Shown here one piece after another: positions 1 through 7,830 of a stretch of 34,236 nucleotides of DNA. Position numbers and translations under genes: made by a program. Under the pieces are notes generated by a model, which was not told the origin of the DNA, ran no database searches, and worked only from the letters and a program-made list of their open reading frames with translations. Within the stretch, counting starts at the first letter, position 1, and the number at the start of each line of letters is the position of its first letter. Source of the stretch: a bacterium (GTDB lineage: Bacteria > Patescibacteriota > Microgenomatia > Daviesbacterales > UBA10151); the NCBI GenBank assembly GCA_030647265.1, contig JAUSJM010000018.1, positions 1 through 34,236 of the forward strand, in the 5' to 3' direction.

Positions 1-342
1 GCCACCCGTAGGTGTATGGGCCGTGTCGCAGTCCCATTGTGGCTGACCATCCTCTCAGACCAGCTACCCGTCGTCGCCTTGGTAGGCCATTACCCCACCA
101 ACAAGCTGATAGGAGGCAGGCTCATCTTAAAGCGTCTTGCGACTTTGACCTTGCGGTCACATGGGAGATTACCCCCGATTTCTCGGGGCTATATCCCACT
201 TTAAGGAAGATTCCCACCTATTACTCACCCGTCCGCCGGTTATCTCGTCCGCCTCTTGCGAGGCGAGACGGACCCCCTTGACTTGCATACATTAAGCACG
301 CCGCCAGCGTTAATCCTGAGCCAGGATCAAACTCTCAAATTA
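1..342 (-). rRNA. rrs: 16S ribosomal RNA, 5' portion (runs off the left edge)
   Basis: Reverse complement contains AGAGTTTGATCCTGGCTCAG (316-335), GCGGACGGGTGAGTAA, GGTAATGGCCTACCAAGGC and GGACTGCGACACGGCCCATACACCTACGGGTGGC; 5' end extrapolated from E. coli numbering. Confidence 0.97.
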
Positions 343-448
343 AATGAGTAAACTTGTATCCGGCTCTACTTAAATTTTAACTCAAGCAAAGCTTTCAACA
401 AGCTTTACTCAAAAGAAACTGACAAGAATTTACACTCTTGTCATTTGC

Positions 449-521
449 CAGCTATCAGCTTTCAGTCTTCAGCTTTCCCGATAAAATCGGGGCGACTGAT
501 GACTTAGTACTGATGACTGAC
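449..521 (+). repeat. Two heptameric degenerate arrays separated by the hairpin CCCGAT-AAA-ATCGGG, in the 16S leader
   Basis: CAGCTAT CAGCTTT CAGTCTT CAGCTTT (449-476); hairpin 477-491; GACTGAT GACTTAG TACTGAT GACTGAC (494-521). Confidence 0.8.
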
Positions 522-726
522 TTTACCCACCACTTTTTCAAAATTAATTAAGTGGTTATAAAAACGAAGTTTTTTCAAGCTTCGCTTATTTATTTGTTAA
601 GGTGCAAAAGGAATTTGGAATGTAGAATTAAGAGCAGAGAATTAAAAATGAGTAGACCTAAAATTTGTCATCATCATAGAAAAATTCCAAACTCCGGAAC
701 TCCACACTCTTCATTCAAACACTAGT

Positions 727-755
727 ATTCTATCTGATTCAGCTTGAAGTGTCAA
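727..755 (-). promoter_or_regulatory. Predicted sigma70-type promoter for the rRNA operon
   Basis: Minus strand reads TTGACA (750-755), 17-bp spacer, TAGAAT (727-732), pointing at the 16S gene. Confidence 0.7.
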
Positions 756-1375
756 TCAGCACAAACTGTCTTTTCTAAGGCCTTATATAAAACTATTGCC
801 AGACTTACCATAACGTTTAAACTGATATTTACCCCGAACATAGGGATCTCCACTACCCCGTCTACCATCTCCAAAACTTCCTTGGACACTCCATATGTCT
901 CATGCCCTACCACCAAAGCCAAGGGCAAATTATAGTCAAACTTATTATAAGGGACGGATTTCTCGCTTTGCTCTACTGCCACAATCTGTATCTTTGGTAC
1001 CTTCTCCCTTATCTCCCTAATTACCCCAACCACATTCTCAGAGTAGCTCCACTCCACCCACTCGGTAGTATTAATGGAGGCCTTTTTAATCCTGGGATTG
1101 GGAGGAGTACTTGTACTACCACAGAGATAAACTTTCTTTGCTCCTACCCCATCAGCCAGTCTAAAAATAGAACCTACATTATAAGTATCTAAAACGTTAT
1201 CCAAAATAATATAAATTTCGTTCTTTGCTATTTTCTGACGACTGACAGCTGATGACTGATGACTTCTTAACTGTTTAGCATTCAGTTTAACCATATCTGG
1301 TATTTTATCATTCCCCAAACTCTCCTGCCCTTGACACTCTCTAAAGAAGATAGCTATGATGGGGTTAGTGTCCAT
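752..1375 (-). CDS. TrmH/SpoU-family RNA methyltransferase (start possibly at 1294)
   Basis: ILDNVLDTYNVGSIFRLADGVGAKKVYLCG...LALVVGHETYGVS...VEIPMFGVNISLNVMVSLAIVLY matches SpoU MTase motifs. Confidence 0.92.
   Translation of the reverse strand: MDTNPIIAIFFRECQGQESLGNDKIPDMVKLNAKQLRSHQSSAVSRQKIAKNEIYIILDNVLDTYNVGSIFRLADGVGAKKVYLCGSTSTPPNPRIKKASINTTEWVEWSYSENVVGVIREIREKVPKIQIVAVEQSEKSVPYNKFDYNLPLALVVGHETYGVSKEVLEMVDGVVEIPMFGVNISLNVMVSLAIVLYKALEKTVCAD
1237..1264 (+). repeat. Heptameric degenerate tandem repeat in the TrmH-like gene
   Basis: GACGACT GACAGCT GATGACT GATGACT; encodes RSHQSSAVSRQ on the minus strand. Confidence 0.85.
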
Positions 1376-1817
1376 CCCTAAGCTTTTTCTGGTTATCCTT
1401 ATTCCCCTGGCTCTGCTGGCAGCTGCCTACGGGGGTTTCTGGTACGGATCAAAGTTTGCCAGCCAACAGGGCTTGGGAACCCTTCCCTCCTTTAACCCCT
1501 CCTCCATCTCCACCTCTGATCTGAAATCTTTAGTAAAGAGCCAGCAGACTATTATGGAAGGGGTTGTTGTTAAAAAAGATTCTACCAGTATTACCCTGCA
1601 GGCCTCTGACAAAAAAGAAGCTACTATTAAATTATCACCCACTTTAATTATTTATCCGGCTCCGGCAAAACCTAATTTACCAAGCAGGGCCACCTCGGAT
1701 ATAAGTGCCATCCAAACAGGGAAAAATGTCCTGATTACTTTAGAGTCCCAAGGGTCAGAGTATCTGGTAAAAACTATCACTTACTCAACAGCCAGTTCAT
1801 CAGCAACCAAAAAATAA
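1356..1817 (+). CDS. Hypothetical membrane-anchored/secreted protein
   Basis: N-terminal hydrophobic segment LFLVILIPLALLAAAYGGFWYG; no confident family. Confidence 0.7.
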   Translation: MMGLVSIPKLFLVILIPLALLAAAYGGFWYGSKFASQQGLGTLPSFNPSSISTSDLKSLVKSQQTIMEGVVVKKDSTSITLQASDKKEATIKLSPTLIIYPAPAKPNLPSRATSDISAIQTGKNVLITLESQGSEYLVKTITYSTASSSATKK

Positions 1818-1818
1818 C

Positions 1819-3216
1819 ATGGACCCAAGAAAACTTTTAATGAAGATTAAACCCCTCCAGACAGCAGTTCTGGTCCTTTCCCTTGTAGTCCTCTCTTTAG
1901 GAGGCTATCTCCTTTATCAAAAAGCTATTTCTCCCCACCCTCAAGTAGCAGGAGTCTCTTCTCCTTCCCTTCCCGGGAAGTTTGATGATGATTCCTTTTT
2001 TGATGTCCTAGAAGCAGGAGCAGTAGTTAATCCCACTTACCAGGATATCCAATCTGATGTTAATATCTCAGGCATAGTTCAATTAAACCAAAATACTGCT
2101 CCTTCTCCTACTACAGATAAGTTATATAATGTGGCCGGAGACCTTTTTTGGAATGGCATTAAACTTAACTCTGGAGGTTATTGGACACTCTCCGGCAACA
2201 ACTTATATCCTACCACCATAGGTAACAACGTCGGCATCGGAACAGCGGGACCGGGAGCGAAACTACATGTTTCCGGAGGTTCTAGTTCTTCGGATAGACC
2301 ACTGAAACTTCAGTCGACGTCTCAATATGAAGTAGCTGAACTGATAGGGCCTTTATGGACATCTCTGTTGCTTACTAATTCGGGTGGTACTACATCCTTT
2401 ATATCAAATTCTGGTAGTGGCTTAGCTTTTGGTGCAGATAGCACGACGTGGAGTACTACTGATTTGTTTATTGCAAATGCAGGCAACGTTGGCATCGGGA
2501 CGGCGAGTCCAGCAAATAAGTTGGATGTTAATGGTGATGTTGCTTTATCAGGTAAACACGCCTTCAGAAGCAGCGACAGCTGGTTAAGACTTAATCAAGA
2601 TGGTGCTTTTACTTCTGGCGTACACACTCCAGGAGTGTTTGCTCCAGGGTCGTTAAATGTCGGAGGAGCCGGTGGTTGGGGTAATCCAGGCTTTGGTAAT
2701 GCCTGGTTTGTCGGCAACGTCGGCATCGGGACAACAAACCCTTCTCAAAAGCTGGATGTCGCAGGTTATGTCAAAGGTCAGAGTGGGCTTTGTATGAACA
2801 ATGATTGTAGAGCTAGCTGGCCGTCAGGAGGAGATGGAACTTTAAGCGCAATCAAAACTTGGAACTGGTATGCCGCCGGCACTGCGTGGGGAGATGGGAA
2901 TGATTCATATCATGAGCTGGCAGGATGGACTTTTACTGCTCCTGTTGCCGGTGTAGTGGAAGCCAATGGTCAATGGGGACTACAAGATGATGATGACAGT
3001 CATATCGCCATGAGACTTGCTGTTGATTCTCAATACGGGCCAGAAGGTGTTTCTGATAATCCGGCATCATTTAGAGGTGGTATCTCTCAACAATTCTTAG
3101 TAGGTGCAGGTTCTCATCGATTTGCACTGCAGTGGCGCTCCAATGGAGGCTGCTGTAATTACTATAGAGGTGTTTCAGTGTCTGCCAAATTCCTTCCTTC
3201 ACAGGCGAGGAACTGA
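1819..3216 (+). CDS. Membrane-anchored surface protein with tail-fibre/adhesin-like NVGIGTxxPxxKLxVxG repeats
   Basis: N-terminal TM segment; three NVGIGT..P..KL.V.G repeats followed by a C-terminal beta-rich domain. Confidence 0.8.
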   Translation: MDPRKLLMKIKPLQTAVLVLSLVVLSLGGYLLYQKAISPHPQVAGVSSPSLPGKFDDDSFFDVLEAGAVVNPTYQDIQSDVNISGIVQLNQNTAPSPTTDKLYNVAGDLFWNGIKLNSGGYWTLSGNNLYPTTIGNNVGIGTAGPGAKLHVSGGSSSSDRPLKLQSTSQYEVAELIGPLWTSLLLTNSGGTTSFISNSGSGLAFGADSTTWSTTDLFIANAGNVGIGTASPANKLDVNGDVALSGKHAFRSSDSWLRLNQDGAFTSGVHTPGVFAPGSLNVGGAGGWGNPGFGNAWFVGNVGIGTTNPSQKLDVAGYVKGQSGLCMNNDCRASWPSGGDGTLSAIKTWNWYAAGTAWGDGNDSYHELAGWTFTAPVAGVVEANGQWGLQDDDDSHIAMRLAVDSQYGPEGVSDNPASFRGGISQQFLVGAGSHRFALQWRSNGGCCNYYRGVSVSAKFLPSQARN

Positions 3217-3405
3217 GATAACCACTTCAGTTACTATTTGGTACGGAGCCATTAGTGGTGCAAGGTCTGGTCATGGTTGTGATGGAGGTCGTCTTCCCGG
3301 CCAATTAAGAACTTATAAAGCTTCTGTCGGTACCGGATCACACAGTTTTTGGATTAATGTTTGGACCGGACCTTCCGTATGTAGAAAGTTGACTTGGGAG
3401 TAGGA
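3217..3405 (+). pseudogene. Orphan C-terminal fragment of a second surface-protein domain, in a different frame from the upstream gene
   Basis: Frame of ORF 3104..3403 reads TSVTIWYGAISGARSGHGCDGG...YKASVGTGSHSFWINVWTGPSVCRKLTWE*; GTGSHSFWINVW resembles VGAGSHRFALQW of the upstream protein. Confidence 0.5.
3385..3403 (+). repeat. 19-bp direct repeat, left copy (AAAGTTGACTTGGGAGTAG)
   Basis: Identical copy at 4758-4776; brackets the ATPase gene. Confidence 0.9.
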
Positions 3406-3428
3406 AGTTTTATCCTGAAAAGTTTTCA

Positions 3429-3457
3429 TTGACAATGAAAACAATTTATGATAAGAT
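3429..3457 (+). promoter_or_regulatory. Predicted promoter for the DUF4143 ATPase
   Basis: TTGACA (3429-3434), 17 bp, TAAGAT (3452-3457); likely ATG at 3468. Confidence 0.6.
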
Positions 3458-3467
3458 TTCACTTAGA

Positions 3468-4757
3468 ATGAAATTCTCTGATGAGATACGCGCCTTATTA
3501 ATAGAGCAGCGGGAAGAAATTCTCCATAAAGACTTAGGAATAGAGAGAAATAAACTTGCCGAGATCGCGTCATATAAGAACACGCCATTTCCGGTAGTGA
3601 TATCCGGCTTACGTCGAGCAGGAAAGTCAACACTACTGGCACAACTGGCCCACCAATTCTATCCGGATAATAACTATTTCTATGTTAATTTTGAGGATGA
3701 GAGGTTTCTTAGCTTTACAGTAGCAGATTTTACTAAACTGCACGAGCTTTTAATAGAACTTTTTGGAAATCAACAAGTCTTCTTAATGGATGAGGTACAG
3801 AATATAAAAGGGTGGGAAAGCTTTGTTAATAGAATGATCAGAGCAGGATACAAATTTTATATTACCGGCTCTAACGCCTCGCTTCTTTCCAAAGAACTCG
3901 GCACAAAGCTAACCGGACGCTATGTTCCGGTTGAGCTTTTTCCCTTTTCTTTCAAAGAGTACTTAAAGTTTAAAAAGTTGGACCTGCCGGATTTAAAACT
4001 TTTAACAACCGTCCAGAAAGGTGAGCTAAAAAAGGCTTTTAGAGATTATTTACAGGAAGGCGGAGTACCACAAGCCCTACAATATCCCCAGGTGCCAATA
4101 TATAAGACTCTCTATGACGATATTATAAGTCGGGATATTGGAGAAAGGTATAAATTAACCGATACTAAACCACTCCGGGAACTGACATTTTATCTTCTGA
4201 GTAATATTTCCTCCCTTGTTTCTTATAACAAGCTTAAAGGGCTGTTACAACTTGGGAGTGTTAATACTATATCCAGCTACATAGATTATTTAGAGGCCAG
4301 TTGGATGCTTTTGGTGGTTTTCCGTTACGCCTTTTCGGTTAAAAAACAACAGATTGCAAATAAGAAAGTCTACTGTATTGATACGGGACTTGTTAAAGCG
4401 GTGGCGTTTTCTTTTTCCGAGGATAAAGGCAAATTTTTAGAAAATTCTGTCTTTCTAAAACTGCGCAGACTATATGAAGATGACATTTACTATTATAAAA
4501 CAGAGACAGATAAGGAAGTTGATTTTTACCTTCCTAAAGAGAAAACCTTTATCCAGGTTTCTCAAACTATAACCGAACCTACTGCCAGGGAAAGAGAGAT
4601 ACAGGCTTTACTTGAAGCGATGAATGAGGTAGAAAAAAGCACCGGAATAATATTAACGGAAGATGACAATGAGACTCTTGAGTTTGGGGATAAAATAATA
4701 ACTGTATTACCGGTATACAAGTGGTTGTTAGATGAAAAACAAATTAGTTCACTTTAA
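3468..4757 (+). CDS. AAA_14/DUF4143-family ATP-binding protein (ORF track extends to a TTG at 3429)
   Basis: Walker A GLRRAGKST, Walker B VFLMDEVQ, ITGSNASLLSKELGTKLTGRYVPVELFPFSFKEYL, C-terminal EVDFYLPKEKTFIQVS nuclease-like segment. Confidence 0.93.
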   Translation: MKFSDEIRALLIEQREEILHKDLGIERNKLAEIASYKNTPFPVVISGLRRAGKSTLLAQLAHQFYPDNNYFYVNFEDERFLSFTVADFTKLHELLIELFGNQQVFLMDEVQNIKGWESFVNRMIRAGYKFYITGSNASLLSKELGTKLTGRYVPVELFPFSFKEYLKFKKLDLPDLKLLTTVQKGELKKAFRDYLQEGGVPQALQYPQVPIYKTLYDDIISRDIGERYKLTDTKPLRELTFYLLSNISSLVSYNKLKGLLQLGSVNTISSYIDYLEASWMLLVVFRYAFSVKKQQIANKKVYCIDTGLVKAVAFSFSEDKGKFLENSVFLKLRRLYEDDIYYYKTETDKEVDFYLPKEKTFIQVSQTITEPTAREREIQALLEAMNEVEKSTGIILTEDDNETLEFGDKIITVLPVYKWLLDEKQISSL

Positions 4758-4776
4758 AAAGTTGACTTGGGAGTAG
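4758..4776 (+). repeat. 19-bp direct repeat, right copy
   Basis: AAAGTTGACTTGGGAGTAG, identical to 3385-3403; begins at the base after the ATPase stop codon. Confidence 0.9.
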
Positions 4777-4800
4777 TATTACCCCTATATTTAAAGAAGG

Positions 4801-5631
4801 ATGATAACTTCTACTAAAGCCTTCTCCCTAATTTTTAGCCTTACCATTCTAGCTGTCCTCTTTTACCCTCAACCCACTAAAGCTGAACTGGCTACCTCTT
4901 ATGACTGGATGGGGTTGTTTATAGTGGGAACTGAAGATACTGATGCCAGTGATATCCCCCTCACTAATAACGCTGTCATGCAAAAAGCTTTACTCTGGAA
5001 AACTACCGGCAACAACCCCGGCAGCCCTTGTTTAACTTCTTTACCCAGCACCAGGCCATGGCTTGCCGGAGGCTGTTCTCTCCAACTCCCCAGCTCCATG
5101 GATCCCGGAGCCTATGAGTTCCGTCTTTATGGCAACTACCGCTCTGACAACTTGGTCTTCCTTCTCTCCCATTCTAAACAATTTTGGATTGACTGGCCCA
5201 ACCCAGCCCTTACTGCCACCTGTGCCTTTAACGGCGACAGGATCAATATTGACCTCTCCTGGCCTACGCTGCTCGGTATTTACCCCTTAATCTACCCCCT
5301 CACTGACCACTACAAAATCTATGATAACGACTCCTTCCTCGATATCAGCTACATTAACACCTACCGAGATGTGGTGAACCCCAATACCAACCATAGCTAT
5401 TACGTAATAGGTTATAACAGTTTTGGTTCATCTCCTCGTTCTAATATCGTCCCCGTTGCTGCTAACTCTGCCAACTGCCCGGGAGGATTAATGGCCACCC
5501 CTACCCCTACTCCCAGTGTTGCCCCCACCTCTACTCCTACTCCCACTACAGCCCCTACTGCTACCCCCACTCCCGGTGCTAACAGCCCCTGGCTGAAAAC
5601 TTCCGGCGGTGATGTTCATTCCAACCAATGA
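4801..5631 (+). CDS. Secreted protein with PT-rich C-terminal linker
   Basis: Signal peptide-like N-terminus; ATPTPTPSVAPTSTPTPTTAPTATPTPG linker; ends SPWLKTSGGDVHSNQ. Confidence 0.8.
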   Translation: MITSTKAFSLIFSLTILAVLFYPQPTKAELATSYDWMGLFIVGTEDTDASDIPLTNNAVMQKALLWKTTGNNPGSPCLTSLPSTRPWLAGGCSLQLPSSMDPGAYEFRLYGNYRSDNLVFLLSHSKQFWIDWPNPALTATCAFNGDRINIDLSWPTLLGIYPLIYPLTDHYKIYDNDSFLDISYINTYRDVVNPNTNHSYYVIGYNSFGSSPRSNIVPVAANSANCPGGLMATPTPTPSVAPTSTPTPTTAPTATPTPGANSPWLKTSGGDVHSNQ

Positions 5632-7055
5632 AGGCACAAAAATTTCTAGTTTTCGTCGTCGGCCTGGCAATTGCCATTGTTGTTTCATCTTTTTATCTTT
5701 GGCCCGGATCCAATATTTTAGCCCAGAGTTGCCCTACCGGTACTAATGCCATTCAGATTGACAGCGGTTTTTTAAGCGTTACCAATCCCAACTCCGCCAC
5801 TAACTTTTCTCTTGACCCAACCTTTTCCTGTATTATTAACAGTGAAGCCCAAATTCCCCAGTTCTCCATTCTTTCCTATGAGGAACTAAAGTCCCTTTAC
5901 TATGACCAGTCCAAAGTAATCAGCAGTTATAAAACGGAGTTCACAGGTTCGATAACAGAATCTCTGACCTCTTTCCCTCTCACAGGTTATCCGGGAAACA
6001 CTATTAATCAATATATCGAAGCAGAGGCATGGACAGATCGAATTAATGGTGCTCAGGGGTCCCAATTCTCCACTCAGCCCGGACCGCCAATTCATATTAC
6101 TCCCAGCAAAACAGCCTCTCCTGGCCCTCGGGTAGGTTACTCAATTTACATTCCTACCCTAGGAGACTACCAAATCTATGCTTATGTTAATACTACCGCC
6201 ACTACTAACAATACCTTCCTCGTTGATTTTGACACCGACCCCTACACAGACATAACAAAAGCCTGGGATATTCCTTCCACAGGGGGAGCTTTTGTGGAAA
6301 AAATTGCTTCCTGGAGAGGCACAACAGGAAGTGATACTAACCCACCTATAGCACAATACTCTCCCAAAATCTGGACTAATTTATCTGCTGGAACTCACAC
6401 TCTTTACATAAGAGGCGCCGAGATAAATGCCAAGTTAGACAAATTTAAGATTGTTCCAGTTTCAGGTGGATCTCAACCTACTCCCCTGCAAAGTAACGAT
6501 CCCTACCGCCTATTTCATATCAGTAAGAATGGAGTAGACCCTGGTAACCTCACTATTGATACCAAATGTCTCTTTCTAAACAACAATGATCAACCAGCCT
6601 GTTCCGGAGATAAAACTACCAATAATGGCACAGTTATTATTTTTGTAGACGGGGATTTAACTATTAACGGTAATATTACCTATGGAGGAGCTGTTGATGC
6701 CTCACTCAACAACACTAAAACCTACGGCACCATCTTTATTGTCAAAGGGAACATTTATGTGGCCACCACTGTCACAGAATTAGATGCTGTTTTCATTACT
6801 GCCGGACCAACCAGCCAATTTTGTGATGCCGCCTCATCCAGTCCCTGTCCCACCTCCGTGGTCTCAGCCAGTGCTTTAATCATTAATGGAGCAGTCATCG
6901 CTTTAAATCCCTCTTATCCTCCCCAATTCATGCGCACCTTGGGAGCCATTAACGGCACTACCCCTGCAGAAACAGTGAAATACCAACCTAAATATTTGGT
7001 AAATTTCAAGGATATCTTAGGAAGAAACCTTTCCATCTGGAACGAGGTTCCTTAA
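5628..7055 (+). CDS. Secreted/surface hypothetical protein, ATGA-coupled to the previous gene
   Basis: N-terminal TM/signal FLVFVVGLAIAIVVSSFYLWPG; ATGA overlap with the upstream stop; IIFVDGDLTINGNITYGG C-terminal region. Confidence 0.8.
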   Translation: MKAQKFLVFVVGLAIAIVVSSFYLWPGSNILAQSCPTGTNAIQIDSGFLSVTNPNSATNFSLDPTFSCIINSEAQIPQFSILSYEELKSLYYDQSKVISSYKTEFTGSITESLTSFPLTGYPGNTINQYIEAEAWTDRINGAQGSQFSTQPGPPIHITPSKTASPGPRVGYSIYIPTLGDYQIYAYVNTTATTNNTFLVDFDTDPYTDITKAWDIPSTGGAFVEKIASWRGTTGSDTNPPIAQYSPKIWTNLSAGTHTLYIRGAEINAKLDKFKIVPVSGGSQPTPLQSNDPYRLFHISKNGVDPGNLTIDTKCLFLNNNDQPACSGDKTTNNGTVIIFVDGDLTINGNITYGGAVDASLNNTKTYGTIFIVKGNIYVATTVTELDAVFITAGPTSQFCDAASSSPCPTSVVSASALIINGAVIALNPSYPPQFMRTLGAINGTTPAETVKYQPKYLVNFKDILGRNLSIWNEVP

Positions 7056-7056
7056 A

Positions 7057-7764
7057 CTATTTACCAAAATTTCTCTTTTGGGCTTGATACCACAAAATAG
7101 CCTTCTTTAAATCTGCTGCTCCAAAATCAGGCCAGAGTGTCTTAGTAAAATATAATTCCGAATAAGCTGTCTGCCAAAGCAGAAAATTAGAAAGCCTGAT
7201 ATATCCACCCGTTCTGATTACCAATTCCGGATCTTTCTGACCATTCGTATAAAGGCTTTTATTGATGATCTCCTCGTTTAATTTCTCCACATCAATCCCT
7301 GATTTCATAATACTTTTAATAGCTTCCAAAAGCTCTTTTTTCCCTCCATAATTTAAAGCAATATTTAATTTTATGGATTCGCTGGCAATATAGGTTTTCC
7401 GTATCTCCTCCACAATCTTTCGGATAGTACTTGGTAGCCCGTTTAACTCCCCCAAAATATCCACCCTGACTCCTTTTTGCATCATCTTTTTTAGCTTAGT
7501 GCGGTAACCGCTGCGCATAATCTGGAATACAGCCCTCACCTCACGCTTGGCCCGCTCGGTAATATTCTCAGTAGAAAGAGCATAAACAGTAACTGTTTTA
7601 ATGCCCATCTTCTCTGCTGCCTCAACAATTTTTTCCAGGGCCTCAGAACCTGCTTCGTGCCCCTTATAATCCGGCAACCCCCGGAACCTGGCCCAGCGGC
7701 GGTTACCGTCCATGATGATGGCAATATGAGAAGGCACATAATCAAGGTTAGTCTTTTTCTTCAT
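7057..7764 (-). CDS. uppS: Isoprenyl transferase (undecaprenyl diphosphate synthase family)
   Basis: HIAIIMDGNRRWARFRGLPDYKGHEAG, YALSTEN, ELVIRTGGYIRLSNFLLWQTAYSELYF; start assigned to internal Met (track 7800). Confidence 0.95.
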   Translation of the reverse strand: MKKKTNLDYVPSHIAIIMDGNRRWARFRGLPDYKGHEAGSEALEKIVEAAEKMGIKTVTVYALSTENITERAKREVRAVFQIMRSGYRTKLKKMMQKGVRVDILGELNGLPSTIRKIVEEIRKTYIASESIKLNIALNYGGKKELLEAIKSIMKSGIDVEKLNEEIINKSLYTNGQKDPELVIRTGGYIRLSNFLLWQTAYSELYFTKTLWPDFGAADLKKAILWYQAQKRNFGK

Positions 7765-7830
7765 GCCTGACAGGTTATCAAAAAAAGATAACTTTAGCAA
7801 TAAACAAGGTAAATAAGGTAAAATTAGTCC

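Noticed and set aside
12-281. ORFs 12..281 and 16..204 on the plus strand
   Set aside because: They lie antisense within the 16S rRNA gene and are not plausible proteins.
449-521. CRISPR-like repeat-spacer structure in the 16S leader
   Set aside because: Units are 7 bp, contiguous and degenerate, with no spacers; no cas genes in the window.
343-726. tRNA or additional small RNA gene in the rRNA leader
   Set aside because: No cloverleaf, GTTCRANNC or CCA pattern could be found by eye on either strand.
1819-3403. Diversity-generating retroelement target
   Set aside because: The surface protein would be a reasonable target, but no reverse transcriptase ORF, template repeat or adenine-mutated repeat pair is visible.
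5500-5580. Tandem repeat CCTACTCC/CCCACT in the secreted protein gene
   Set aside because: Ordinary low-complexity Pro/Thr linker coding sequence.
5488-5688. Antisense ORF with RGGGNTGSRGRGG-like sequence
   Set aside because: It is the reverse reading of the PT-rich linker of the secreted protein; no independent support.
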